64,000 nt of DNA from Parasponia andersonii (GCA_002914805.1 JXTB01000176.1:219034-283033), one strand, 5' to 3'. Shown: positions 35,094 through 47,423, counted from the stretch's first letter. The notes: generated from the sequence alone by a model not told the origin. Translations and numbers: made by a program.

Positions 35094-36838
35094 CCTTCCT
35101 AAGAAGAGTTAGAAGGGCAACATGGTGCTTAAACTGTCAATCGGAGTGACAACTAAATACTTATACCTGCTAATTAGGAGTGGTCAGAAAATCTCTCGCG
35201 AGTTTATAAGCTTTTACCATAAGCAGGAGCAATGCTGTCTACTAAACACTGTGATGCCTAGGAATAGACATCATATGTGATCCTAAGTTATAAACAATAC
35301 GTAATAAAGTACAAATAACTATATAATCAATGAAGTCTAGACGTACTCTAATTTTCAATTAAAAACAATTCTATACTCTTGGAAATTCTACTATATTGTA
35401 GTTTTATTTTAACTAAACCCAAAAATAAAACCTACATAAAATCATATATAAAACTATCTAGAGCAATCCGTAATATTCCATAATATAATAAATTGCCATA
35501 ATATAAATTAAAAACAATTAAATCAAACATAGTTCACAAAATACCAAAGTTTCACAACACATTTAATTTTATCAAAATTAGTTTAAAACTAGATAATTAG
35601 ATCTCCTACCTCACTAGGATTGATAAGCGTAGCTACTAAGTGCTTATGGTAATGGTCAAGGAGCATTCTCTGGCCTTAGTTTTCTTACTTAAGTGGGTTA
35701 TTTTTCCACTCTCAAATGATAATTTTGAGATCACGAGCACATTTGAAACATTAGAAACAACTAAGATAGCTATGGTCCAATGCGAAATCTAAAACTTGAC
35801 GCAAAATGAGGTAATTCTTATGCGCTAATGGTAATGGTCAAGGAGCATTCTCTAGCCTTGGTTTGTTTACTTTAGTGGGTTATTTTTCCACTCTCAAATG
35901 ATAATTTTGAGATCACGAGCACATTTGTAATATCAGAAACAACTAAAATAGCTATGTAACTCGTCCGATTTAGGTTCAATGCGAAATCTAAAACTTGACA
36001 CGCAAAATGAGGTAATTCTTTAGCCTCGTTGCTCTGAATTCTACGGTTAGTTGTAAGCATAGTCATAATATATATCAAACTTCAAATTTTACGAAGTACA
36101 ATCCAAATTTTTTAACAAAATTTATTTTCACGAACAACTCGATTTATATATATTTGAGGAAAACATTTATCTCTTATAGTATACAAGAGCAATTTGAGGT
36201 TTGCATTCACTCAAGGGAAACGTCTACCCCTTTTCGTTTCACGAACAACTTTATTTGTATATATATGTTTGGAAAAAAGTTTTTATTCTTCCTCTTCGTA
36301 TAAACGAGCTATGTAACTTAGCCATGTCTTTGTAAAAATCGCTTAGTTTAAGAACTAGGCCATTATATAGTTGGCTTCTTTTTTTAGTGGGGTAGCTAAA
36401 TTAGTCATTGTTCATTGTTTTGGGAGCAACTCGAACTCCTTGATCCTTCAATTGCTTAAACATGAGCCTCGAATACAAGAACCTTGAACAACTCGAAGAT
36501 AGGAACCTCGAACAGCTCAAACTTTGAGTAAGTAGTGACTAAGTTTTAGTTAGAGAATGAGTACATTCCTGCCTCCAAGTTTTGAGCTGATTCTGGTAGC
36601 TCAAAATTTCTCACAAGAGTAACAAAAATAACAACTAAGAATTTTAAGATCATATAACTTATAAATTCAACCGATTAACCTTATATATGAAATTTCCAGT
36701 TAAACATTGTTTTCAATATAGAATAAAAAAAATTCTAAAAGACAATGGATCATGGAAATATGCCATGTGTGTAAGACATTTATTAGTAGTTTTGGCGTAG
36801 ATGCTTGAGCATAGGGACTTCGAACATAGGGAACGCAA
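35094..36838. repeat. LTR remnants and unassigned repeats
   Basis: 35160-35290 shares phrases with the other minus-oriented LTRs (gtttataagcttttacc, catatgtgatcctaag). 36120-36260 has a direct repeat opening ttcacgaacaact, about 111 bp apart. 36420-36838 is unusual for repeated tcgaa/cttgaac motifs and continues past the copia insertion at 42368. No gene is seen. Confidence 0.45.
35647..36024. repeat. 182-bp tandem duplication
   Basis: Copies start at 35647 and 35829 with tggtaatggtcaaggagcat and end at gaggtaattctt. They differ by scattered substitutions and a short indel (gtaactcgtccgatttaggt present only in the second). Confidence 0.88.
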
Positions 36839-37307
36839 TGTTGAAAATAAACTTGTTTAAGCTTATAAAAAGTGTTTTAAGCCCATCAACATGAGGCCCA
36901 ATAAGTTGGATTTAACCCAAGTGTAAAAAGTCATAAAGGAAAATGCCTAAGTCCAAATTAAAAAAGTCTTCCACCTAGAATCTTCTAGTATTAGCTAGAT
37001 ATTAGCTTTTTGCATGTGAATTATTTGATTAATTAGATTATTATTAGAAGTGTATAGAAGAAAATCTATGTGGCATAAGGATTTTTGTAATTAGTTATTT
37101 GTGTGGTTCTCATTGTTTCTCATGCAGTATAAATACCCTTCTCATTTGAGTTCTAAGCATCAAGTAAAAAGCAAAGCTTCTAAGAGTGAAGAGAAGAGAG
37201 AAAGAAGCATAGTTTCTAGTGAGTGAGTGAGCTTGAATAGTAAAGTTGAGAATTTTTTCTCGTAAAAGTATTTGAGTGAATAATAAAGTTTGTTTTACTT
37301 TCCAACA
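36839..37307 (+). repeat. 5' LTR of the copia element
   Basis: It begins tgttgaaaataaac and ends tttccaaca. It is 469 bp. It contains a TATA-like tataaatacc near 37129 and a gaagagagaa-rich leader. It aligns throughout to the 3' copy. Confidence 0.95.
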
Positions 37308-37821
37308 AAGTGGTATCAAAGCGAAGTTTTGAGTTCTCATGAAATTCTAAGTATTCTCTGTGGTTGTAGTTTTAACTGATCTTCCACATCAGAAAAGAAT
37401 TCTTGAGATTGAGAGTATTATCTATTTGTTCCAAACATACTCTTATTACATATCAAATCGAAGAACTCGACGAGACAAAACCACTGCCGTAAAAATCAAC
37501 CCAATCGGAGTCTGAACGAGTTGTTGGAAGTTTGCTGTCATAACTGAGTCAACTTACCGAGTCAAACTGAGTCAGAGCCGTTTGACCAAACCATCATAGC
37601 CCTTGACCGAGCCATTAGAGCTGTTTACTAAGCCATCAGAGCCATTAGATTGCACCGTTGACTATGTTGTTGGAGCCATTGACTGCGCCATTGACCGACT
37701 TTTGACTGTTGACCGAGCGTTGACTTTGTCCAGTTGATATGCAAGTCAATCTTAAGGTTTTTTGACATTCCAGATCAATCTGTATAGTCAAAATTTCCAA
37801 AAGTTTACTCTGTTAAGAGTT

Positions 37822-38766
37822 ATGGCTACCAGTAGTTTAGCCTCTCTTCAAGTTCCACCACTTCAAAGTAACAACCTTGATAATTGGACGATCAAAATGA
37901 AGGTCCTCCTTGGAGCACATGATATTTAGGAAGTAGTAGAGAAAGGCTACGAAAAACCAAGAGATGAGGCAATACTATCCTCAACACAGAATGATAGTTT
38001 AAAAGATTCAAGAAAGAGAGACAAAAAAGCTCTCTTGCTCATCTACTGGGCCTTAGATGACGACGGGTTTGAGAAAATCTCAAGTGCAACCTTTGCTAAG
38101 GAAGCATGGGAGACACTTCAAATTTCATATAAGGGAGAAGAAAAAGTTAAAAAGGTCCGTCTTCAAACTCTAAGAGGAGAGTTTGATTTACTACACATGA
38201 CGGAGACTGAGTCAGTTTTTGAATATTTTTCAAGAGTTTTAGCCATTTCGAATCAAATGAAGCGAAATGGTGAGAAACTTGAAAATGTTACGATCATGGA
38301 AAAGATTCTTTGATCATTAGACTCAAAGTTCGAGAATATTATTACTGTCATCGAAGAAACTAAAGATTTAGGAGCCATGACAATAGAACAACTCTTGGGT
38401 TTTTTACAAGCTCACGAGAAAAAGAAAAAAAAGAAGCCAAATTTTAAGGAGCAGCTTCTCAAGACACAACTTACAGAGAACAAAGATAGCCAATGTAGTG
38501 AAAGAAGTCAACGTGATCGTGGTAGAGGATAAGCCCGAGGACAAGGACGTGGTACAAGCCGAGGTCATGGATGAGGTTGGAATTCCAACAACCACAATTA
38601 TCATATCAACAATTTCGAAAGAGGAGAAAGCTCTACAAGAGGTCGTGGTAGAGGTCGAATGAACTCAAGGCCTGAGAAGTCTCAAATTGAATGTTTTAAT
38701 TGTCACAAGTTTGGCCATTATACTAGAGAGTGTACAGAACCTAATAGTAGAATTAAAGAGAGTTAA
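37822..38766 (+). pseudogene. Copia gag
   Basis: It starts MATSSLASLQVPPL and contains the copia gag core (LDNWTIKMKVLLGAHD, AWETLQISYKG, VRLQTLRGEF) and a zinc knuckle CFNCHKFGHYTREC near 38691-38735. An early stop follows GAHDI at about 37927, with others at about 38311 and in the Arg/Gly-rich tail. Gag would form the element particle. Confidence 0.9.
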
Positions 38767-38829
38767 TTATGCCGAAGAGAAAATGGAAGAAAATGGCACC
38801 GTGCTACTAGCATATAACGACAACAGAGG

Positions 38830-40078
38830 ATAAGACAAAACTTGGTATCTTGACACCGATGCTAGCAATCATATGTGTGGGCATCAATCAATGTTCATAG
38901 AGCTTGATGAATCAATCAGTAGGAGTATTTCTTTCGGTGATGATTCAAAAGTAGCAGTAAAAGAAAAAGGTAAAATTCTTATCCGCTTGAAAAATAGGGG
39001 GCATCAATTTATTTCAAATATTTATTATGTACCTACAATGAAAACAAACATCTTGAGTTTGTGATAACTCTTAGAGAAAGACTCTGATATTCACTTGAAA
39101 GATTATAGTCTTTTTATAAGAGATAATAACATGAACTTGATTGCCAAAGTGCCTATGTCAAGAAATAGAATATTCTTATTGAACATTCAAAATGATATGG
39201 TAAAATGTCTAAAAGCATGTTACAAGGATTCATTATGGCTATAGGATTTGAGATTCGGGCATCTCAACTTTGGAGGACTAAAGCTACTATCCAAGAAAGA
39301 AATGGTGAGAGACTTTCTATACATCAATCATCTTGATCAGCTTTGTGAAAGATGCTTACTCGGGAAGTAATTTAGGAAAAGCTTTCTAAAAGAGTCGAAT
39401 TCAAGAGCCCAGAAGCCACTAGAACTCGTGCATATAGATGTGTGCGGTCCTATCAAACTAAGTTCTTTCGGTAAGAGCAATTACTTCTTGCTCTTTATTG
39501 ATGATTTCTCAAGAAAGACTTGGGTTTATTTCTTGAAGCAAAAATCAGAAGTCTTTGAAGCTTCCAAGAAGTTTAAGGCTACTGTAGAGAAGGAAAGCGT
39601 TCTTCAGATCAAAGCCATGAGATCTGATAAAGGAGGAGAATTCACTTCAAAAGAGTTCCAAGAATTCTGAGAAGCAAATGAAATTCGATGACCTTTAACC
39701 ATTCCAAGATCCCCTCAACAAAATGGTGTGGCAGAAAGGAAGAATTGGACCATCCTCAACATAGCTCGAAGCATGCTGAAAAGTAAGAGATTACCCAAAG
39801 AGTTCTGGACAGAAGCTATTGCATATGCAGTTTACTTGTTCAATCGATCTCCAATAAGAAGTGTGTGGGGAAAGACACCACAAGAAGCATGGAGCGGAAG
39901 GAAGCCTAGGATCTTTCACTTGAGAGTCTTTGGAAGCATAGCCCATGTGCATGTACTAGACGAATATAGAACCAAACTTGATGATAAAAGCGAGAAGTTC
40001 ATTTTCATCGGCTACGACACTATCTCCAAAGGATATAATTTATACAATCCTAACAATGGAAAAATAATCATCAGCTGA
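38830..40078 (+). pseudogene. Copia protease and integrase
   Basis: The protease motif reads WYLDTDASNHMCG (about 38841-38880); the usual Gly after DT/DS is Asp here, which should harm catalysis. The integrase follows with HIDVCGP (Asp), RSDKGGEF (Asp) and NGVAERKN (Glu), so the acidic triad is present, then the copia C-terminal motif EAWSGRKP and FGSIAHVHV. Stops occur in the 39062-39430 stretch and near 39668. Confidence 0.9.
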
Positions 40079-40369
40079 GATGTAATATTCGATGAAGAAG
40101 GTGAATAGGACTTTGGTCTTAAACAAATGACTACAATTTCTTTCCACAATTTGAAGATATGGAAACACCAATAGAGTAAGAAAAAGTTCATCAGGAGGCT
40201 ATTACTTCACCTTCCTCACCAACATCATCCATTCATGGAGATTTACCTCTATCTTTCTTAACTAAGAGGCATGAAGAACGTACTAAAAGTCTTGAAGATC
40301 TATATGAGGTGACCGATAGACTCAAAAACCTCACTTTATTTTTCCTATTTGTTGATTGTGAACTGATGA

Positions 40370-41886
40370 ACTTCCAGAGGCTGTACAAGATGAAAAATGG
40401 AGGAATGTGATGGATGATGAAGTCAAAGCCATAGAGAAAAATGAAACTTGGGAACTATCCACTCTTCCTAAAGGTCATTAAACTATCGGTGTAAAATGGG
40501 TATACAAGGTGAAGAAGAATTTCAACGGAGAGGTAGAAAAATACAAAGTAAGGTTAGTTGCGAAAGGCTATAGTCAAAGAGATGGCATTGACTACGACAA
40601 GGTATTCGCTCCTATTGCACGATTAGAAACTATAAGACTAATTATTTCTCTTGCTGCTTAGAACAAATGGAAGATTCATCAGATGAATGTAAAGTCCGCA
40701 TTTCTGAATGGAGTTCTTGAAGAAGAAGTCTATATCGAACAACCATTGGGTTATAAGATAAAAGAGTATAAAGATAAGATTTTGAAGCTAAAGAAGGCTC
40801 TTTACGGTCTAAATCAAGCACCAAGAGCATGGAACAGTCAAATTGACAAATATTTTCAAGAGAATGGATTCATTAAGTGCCCTTATGAATATGCTCTCTA
40901 TGTTAAGTCTAAAGATAGAGATATTCTGGTCATATGCTTTTATGTGAATGATCTCATATTCACTAGATGTAATCCAAGGATGTTTGACGAATTCAAGAAA
41001 GTAATGACACATGAGTTTGAAATGACAGACATCAGACTTATGACGTACTACCTAGGCATAGAAGTCAAGCAAAAGGAAGAAAGCATCTTTATCTCTCAAG
41101 AAATCTATTCAAATAAGATCCTAAAGAAGTTCAATATGGATGATTGCAAGCCGATAAGTACACCAGTGGAGTGTGGAATAAAATTATTCAAAGACGATGA
41201 AGCAGAAAAGATGGATCTAACACTCTTTAAGAGCCTTGTTGGATACCTTTGGTTCTTGACATGCACAAGGCCCGATATTCTCTATGCAACTGGACTAGTG
41301 ATCATTACATGGAAAATCCAACAATTACTCACTTCAAAGATGCAAAGAGAATTCTCTGTTACCTAAAAGGTACGATCAATCTTGGCTTGTTCTATTGAGT
41401 TTCTAATGATTACAAACTTGTTGGTTACAATGATAGTGATTGGACCGGAGATACTGATGATCAAAAAAGAAGAACTGGTTTTGTATTTTTCATAGGAGAA
41501 ACCACCTTCACTTAGGTATCTAAGAAACAACCAATTGTCACCTTTTCAATATGCGAAGCTGAGTACGGAGCTGCTACATCATATGTTAGTCATACAATCT
41601 GGCTAAGAGGGTAGTTGAAAGAGTTAAACATACCTCAAAGGAGCCAACATATATTTGTATCAACAATAAGTCAGCAATAGCTTTGGCTAAAAATCCAGTC
41701 TTCCATGACCAAAGCAAGCATATCGACACTCGCTATCATTACATAAGAGAATGTATTGCAAATAAAGAAGAACAATTGGAGTATGTGAGATCACATGATC
41801 AGATTGCTGATATTTTCATCAAGCCAGTCAAGTTTGAAGACTTCACAAGATTAAGAAACTTACTTGGTATTATAAAACAAGTTTAA
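40370..41886 (+). pseudogene. Copia reverse transcriptase and RNase H
   Basis: RT begins with the WVYKVKK region near 40499. The AFLNG motif reads NVKSAFLNGVL (normally DVKSAFLNG), so the motif A Asp is Asn, and the catalytic box reads YVND (40941-40952) instead of YVDD. Both changes remove RT aspartates. A stop lies near 40660. RNase H follows in broken form (CEAEYGA, HIDTRYHYIREC, QIADIF) and ends at the TAA at 41884, next to the polypurine tract. Confidence 0.9.
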
Positions 41887-41894
41887 GGGGAGGG

Positions 41895-42362
41895 TATTGA
41901 AAATAAATTTGTTTAAGCCCATAAAAAGTATTTTAAACCCATCAACATGAGGCCCAATAAGTTAGATTCAACCCAAGTGCAAAGCTCATAAAAGAAAAAA
42001 CCCAAGTCCAAATTAAAGAAGCCTTCCACCTAGAATCTTCTAGTGTTAGTTAGATATTAGCTTTTTGCATGTGAATTATTTGATTACTTAGATTATTATT
42101 ATAAGTGTGTAGAAAAAAATATGTGTGGCTTAAGGATTTTTGTAATTATTTATTTGTGTCGTTCTTATTGTTTCTCATGTAGTATAAATACTCTTCTCAT
42201 TTGAGTTCTAACCATCAAGTAAGAAGCAAAACTTCTAAGAGTGAAGAGAAGAGAGAAATAAGTATAGTTTCTAGTGAGTGAGTGAGCTTGAAGAGTAAAA
42301 CTGAGAATTTTCTCTTATAAAAATATTTGAGTGAATAATAAAGTTTATTTTACTTTTCAACA
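41895..42362 (+). repeat. 3' LTR of the copia element
   Basis: It begins tattgaaaataaat (start TG altered to TA) and ends cttttcaaca. It is 468 bp, about nine-tenths identical to the 5' LTR by eye over the parts I compared. Confidence 0.95.
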
Positions 42363-42367
42363 CGCAA

Positions 42368-43729
42368 GCAGCTTGAACGAAAGGGACCTCAAGACATCTA
42401 GCTTCAGCTCGAGACATCGCCCAACCTGTTGGCTGAGCCTATTTACGTTTGTTTTCCTTTCTCCAACAGCAGATCACTCATTTCCTAAATCATTTCAAGA
42501 ATTTTCAACTTGTTGTATCGGCATAACAATTTGAGAGCAATTTTCAAGGTAGTGGACCAGATCTGATCGTTACATTTTTGTCTGATGTTTGCTGTATTCT
42601 ATATCTTAAGGTTTGTGATTCACGTAACTTAAAATTCTACGGTTAATAATTTGAGCAATTATCTGTTTCATTTGTGTTTTCTTCTCCTTAACTAATCTTT
42701 CTTGGGTTTATGACCTTGTAGTTTGAAATTCCAAGGTTTATAGGTTGAACAATTATCTTTTTCATTTTTGGATTTTTGCTGTCTATTGCTTAGCACTTTA
42801 TAGTTTTAGAGTTTACAGTTCTTGTAATCTGAAATTCGAGTTCTACCAAAACAATTAAGATTCAGATTTTTATTCGGTTATAGGATTATCATTCCTGTAA
42901 TTTGTAATTTCGAGAATAGATTGAAATTTACCAAACCAATCAGATTCAAGAATCAATGGCAGTTTTGTATAGTTGTAGGGTTGAGAATTATTGTAATTTG
43001 AAGTTGTGAAGTTCTGAGTTTAGATTGAACGTTTACCAAAACAATCAAGATCCCTTTATGTAAATCAATTTTGAGATTATTAATCTTACCATTTAAGTAA
43101 TCTTTTGATTGAGATTTCATTGATCTCTTCCCTTCTCTCAGTGTGATTATGGAAGGCCAAGCTCAAGGTATAGGTGAAGCTATAAAATTATCTCAATTTT
43201 AACTACAAAATTACAACTAATCAACTTTTTAACTAAAGCGAAAAAATGTAGAGGATAAAATACATAATATATGATTTATTTTTTATTTTATTTGTTTGTC
43301 TTTTTTCACTAGTATTGAGATTTGTAGTCATTGGCAACATAGAGATTCTTCCCTAGTCCCAATTTCCCTCTCAAGGTATAGAAGATTTAATAAAAAATGA
43401 AAGTTAAAAATTATAGTCCTAAATTTGAAATTAAAGTGATAATTCACGCTTTGTAATAGGGACAAAATCAGAAATAAAAATCTTAATAGGCTAAAATAGA
43501 AAATAAAATCTTATATTATATTTAACTATAAAATGACACAAATTATTAGGATAATGAAAATAAAATCTTGCATCTTATAATAAAGACAAAACTAGAAATA
43601 AAAATCTCAACAAGGCAAAAATCAAAAATAAAATAATATATAGTACTAAATTATAAAATGAAAAAAAATTTAGAAGGGCAATGGCTCGCACTTGCCCCCT
43701 GGCTCGGCCTTGATTACATGAACATAGTA
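42368..43729. other. Unassigned repeat-like region
   Basis: It continues the sequence interrupted by the copia insertion. Imperfect repeats of a phrase (gtttgaaattc, ggttgaacaattatct) recur about every 100 bp between 42600 and 43080. A CT-rich stretch precedes atggaaggccaagctcaaggta near 43149, which resembles a first coding exon before a GT donor, but nothing downstream supports a gene. The phrase gcacttgccccctggctcggcc near 43690 is of a type common in plant repeats. Confidence 0.35.
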
Positions 43730-44480
43730 CTTTTTTTTTTTTTTTGGTTCCTAGTGTCTTTTTCATATTTTCAGTATTATTCAGTGTTGTCTTGTCTCCC
43801 ATATATATGAAATTACCATGTATATTATATATTTATAGGTTTTTCATGTCGTTTTTTCCTGTTGAGTATCAATGTCGTTTTTCGGTTTTATTCTCGCTAT
43901 TCTAGTTTAACGTCGATTTTCACTAAACTAATAAAGGAAACAAGAAATTCAAGAAACAAAACAAACAAAAAGAAGAACGAAGTTTAATTCGAATTGGAAA
44001 AAAAGAAAAAAACAAGTAAAAAACAAAAGAAGCTTCGTGAAAGTGTAATCCAAACTCCAAAACATTTATGTTTGTATACATACACTGATACACATATATA
44101 TATATATATATATACACTTTTTTTCTCAAGAAAATCATAAAAGAAAGAAGAAGAAATTATTATATTGCAAAAAACTCAACAAGAATATTAGGGGAAAAAA
44201 ACATGCACGCATGAGATGAGATATTGAGAGAAAGAAATTAGGTCAAATAAATTTAAGTTGAAACCTTAGAGTCGGAGCTCAAGAAAACGTCATTACATGT
44301 GCCTCGAGGGTAAAGAAGGTCGTAATCAAGAAAGGGCACATGAGAACAGCACAGCCTCGATGAGGACGTCTTGGTCCCCCAAGGTGTACGCGTTGATTTG
44401 CCGGTCATTCTTGATTGAACAGATGGAATAGTGAGAGAGATAATGGGAGTGACCGGAACGAGGTATGCATGTATATACTT
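43730..44480 (-). repeat. Duplicate of the RPT2-like 5' region
   Basis: This segment aligns to about 13400-14350 in the same orientation: shared T run and gtgtcttttt phrase, acaagaaattcaagaaacaaaac, the exon 1 end with its splice donor, and the leader (cattcttgattg, agatggaat, gagagagataatgggagtga). It is a dispersed partial copy about 30 kb from the gene. Confidence 0.85.
44265..44408 (-). pseudogene. Relic of RPT2-like exon 1
   Basis: The minus-strand ATG at 44408 reads MTGKSTRTP and ends VPFLDYDLLYP...SSDSK at the same donor (aag|gttt) as the intact gene ([10 protein letters not shown]...SRSK). It is 144 nt against 486 nt, so 342 nt net (114 codons) are missing, covering the coiled coil and most of the OB fold. 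Part of the middle is read in a shifted frame. No downstream exons (Walker A onward) are found nearby. It cannot encode an ATPase. Confidence 0.85.
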
Positions 44481-45090
44481 TTCTTTTGTCAGGTACTTAC
44501 AACAAACTCTCAAATATTGGCTATATAATACATAAACATACATACACATATACATTCACTTTTTTTCTTGTAAACCAATTACAACTTTCTCTAAAATATT
44601 GGCCCGTAAAATTGTTGCGGTAATACAATATTACAGAATGTAATATGTGAGTGTTTTTCAACCGATAAAAAAAAGGAAAAGAAAAGAATATCATATATGT
44701 GAGTTTATTCTGAGAGAGCACTAATCCTTTGAGGCATTTTTGGTGTGCTATACTATCATCGAAAGCAGAAAGCTTAATTATTATTTTTTGATTCTTAGTT
44801 TCTACCCAATCTAAATAATTGTCATCTTTATAGAAAAGTAAAATTAAGTTTCTTTTGAAGGAGACATGTACTGTACTGTACGAGATATGTAGTTATATAC
44901 TTTTCTTTTGTCAAGTACTTACAAAAAAACTCTCAAAAGAAAAGGATATAATTATATAATATATGTGGGTTTATGTAGAGAGCACTAAACGTTTGGGGGC
45001 ATTTTTGGTGCCATACTACCCAATTTAAATAATTACCATCTTTATAGAAAAGTAAAATTAAATTTCTTTTGAAGGTGACATGTACTAGTT
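44460..45090. repeat. Diverged tandem duplication
   Basis: Copy A (44460-44877) and shorter copy B (44878-45090) share cttttcttttgtca, gagagcactaa, gcatttttggtg and tagaaaagtaaaatta. Copy B lacks roughly 200 bp of copy A. No gene is seen. Confidence 0.75.
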
Positions 45091-45104
45091 TATCAGGCTT
45101 ATGT

Positions 45105-45172
45105 TGTAATAATCCAGTTTTTTTAAGAGAAAATGGTCATTTGACCAGTTTTTTTTTTTTTTTTTTTAAACA

Positions 45173-45205
<33 letters not shown>

Positions 45206-47418
45206 GCTCTCTCTCTCTCGTCCCTCCCTTTCCCCGACTCATTCTTTCTCTCGTTCTCACCGTCGCTCTCGGCCGAAGGAAGACGGACGAATGCTGGAGC
45301 CGCTGCAGCCACCGTTCGACCTGCCGGACCACCGGCGGAGTCCTCTAGCGCCACCAGCAACTTGTTCCGCTCGTCCCCGGTCGCCGTCGTGCTTCGTATT
45401 GCCAGAAAATGCCATTAATGGCTGTGAGGGAGTTTCGATTTCCAAAGATGATTCCGGCCGTCTCAGGTTGCGTTCTTGGGCTCATTGGATTTGTCTCGTC
45501 GAGAGGAACCTTAAGGTATATATTTCACGATCCCATTTTGCCCGGTTTGAAAGTTGCCATTTTTAGGTGTTTTGAGTTTCAAATTTTAGTTTTTAATCTG
45601 ACCGTTAGATTTTATTTTTATTATCATTTTTGGAATGTACTCGGAAAATAAAGAAGTTTAATATATATATTGACTATATTTGGTGACCAGCACGAAAATC
45701 AAGTTATATGTCTAGTTTTGTGTCACTGGTCCAGTGTCAGTCTAGATCCGAATTGATCAAGTTATATGTCTAACTTAGCTATTTTGGATATTAGGAATTC
45801 AATGAAGAGGTCTGTTCATTGATTCGAAGCTTCGTTGAGAAGTTGATTTTTCCCAAGTGAGCGATCAAAGGTGTGGAATTGATTCCTGACCCTCCGAACG
45901 ATCGTCCAATTGATACCTTGAGCATCCAATAGCGTGGTATCACTATTCGAGTGAGGTAGGGATTCAATTACCTCTCTTTTACATCGTTTGTGAATAAAAC
46001 TTATTTTCTACAACATATGAGAACAAACGTAATTTTATAACTTTTAAATATCTGTAATGGAATTGAATGGTATGATCTATATATTGGATTGCTCTGAGAC
46101 TTTTTAGAGTGCAGGTTATTTTTGGGAATATTAAAATAAGGACGTTATACTGCCAATTTTTCTACAAAATTTAATTAATCATTTTATTAAAGACTAGAGC
46201 ATCATTTGAACTTAAATTACTGCATGGTTATTTTTACACATCAGTTCAGAGTACACGTATCATAGGATTACACATGAGTCCCAAGTTAGCATCATGGGGT
46301 TTTTACAGTGTGGCGTTGTAGCTCCACCAACGGTGCAGAGTCCGTGAACCCGCATTGTATATTTCTTCTGATTACCTCCCCATTTGACAGGTGTAGGCAA
46401 TGTGGTTGCCCCTTCAGGTTTGGTAGATGACACACGGGTGTCCCCTCCAGTTATGGGCTTGGTGTCAGGCAGGTTTTATGGCACAAGTAGTGCCAACACC
46501 CTGGTTTCTATTGATGAGGGGTAGTGAACTCATGGGTATGAGTAAATTTGTGTCATGTATTTGTGGACTGATTGATTTTTTTATATCATGTTTTCTATAT
46601 ATCTATATATGTAGATATATATATATATACATTTATATATACGATAACAGACTATTGATTTTGAATAACATATATTTATATTCATATATATATATATATA
46701 TATATATGTATACACACTATTAGCTTTGGAAATGAATATGTATAAGTACATAAACATGGTTTTGCAAAAAAGGTATTTTTGGACTAAACTGATCATGCAT
46801 GGGCTTTCAATCACTAAAAGAGTTTTTACATAAGATAACAGCTTTCTTACTGAGCTCTTGAGCTTACTCCTCCTATTTTTCCCCCCTATCAGGTGATTGT
46901 TTATTCAAGTCGGTTGTCCCGTTGGCTAGGCAAGTTGCTTGACTAATGCTTGTCATCCTCTCCCTCTTCGGTTGGTCCTCCTACCTTGTTTTATTCTTTT
47001 TTCCTCAGGTTTATCTATGTGGCTAAGTTTCTTGTTCCTAATATGTGATTGTATGAGGACGTAGTTTCTACTATTCGAGGATTTAAGGTATAAATGGGAT
47101 ATTATTATTCCCAATGAGCATATTTTAAAGTTTTAAGCACTTGAAATTTTGACAAGATTATAAGTTACATTTTAGACATTCAAGTTAAAGATTTGAAAAA
47201 CCTATTAAGTCAATATTGTATTTCTCTTAAATCAAGATTTGTATAACTTCACTATATTTTCCTGATATTAAATCGGTGTATCTATTTTTATAAATTAAAC
47301 TAAATATGAACCTCTTTCATACAAAATTTCCAACGATTTGAGGACTGAAATGAAAATCCAAGTACTTGATTTTCTCTTAATTTTATAAAATTCTTACTCT
47401 AGGATTTAGGTTGTGACA
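45105..47418 (+). repeat. Solo gypsy LTR with TSD TATGT
   Basis: It begins tgtaataatcc and ends ggttgtgaca. TATGT occurs directly on both sides (45100-45104 and 47419-47423), and no primer-binding site or polypurine tract adjoins, so this is a solo LTR left by recombination between two LTRs. It is about 2.3 kb. Inside are (TA)n and CT-rich tracts (45170-45260), the segment accgttagatttta shared with 53100, and a long (TA)n stretch near 46590-46710. Small frames inside are not genes. Confidence 0.88.
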
Positions 47419-47423
47419 TATGT

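Larger units (their letters stand above)
36834..42367 (+). mobile_element. Complete Ty1/copia element with TSD
   Basis: LTRs 36839-37307 and 41895-42362 flank a gag-protease-integrase-RT-RNase H order typical of copia. An exact target duplication CGCAA lies at 36834-36838 and 42363-42367. The primer-binding site tggtatcaaagc (37311-37322) is near the initiator-tRNA-Met form, and a polypurine tract (aaggggaggg, 41885-41894) borders the 3' LTR. The coding region has stops and at least three frame changes, so it cannot move on its own. Confidence 0.95.

Noticed and set aside
35094-35300. Coding remnant next to the 32935-35093 LTR.
   Set aside because: No domain is readable in any frame; shared phrases place it with LTR sequence instead.
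43140-43180. A first exon (MEGQAQG then a GT donor).
   Set aside because: No downstream exon or conserved domain can be read; only seven codons support it.
46427-46814. Frames rich in Tyr and Ile on both strands.
   Set aside because: They translate a (TA)n tract inside the solo LTR.
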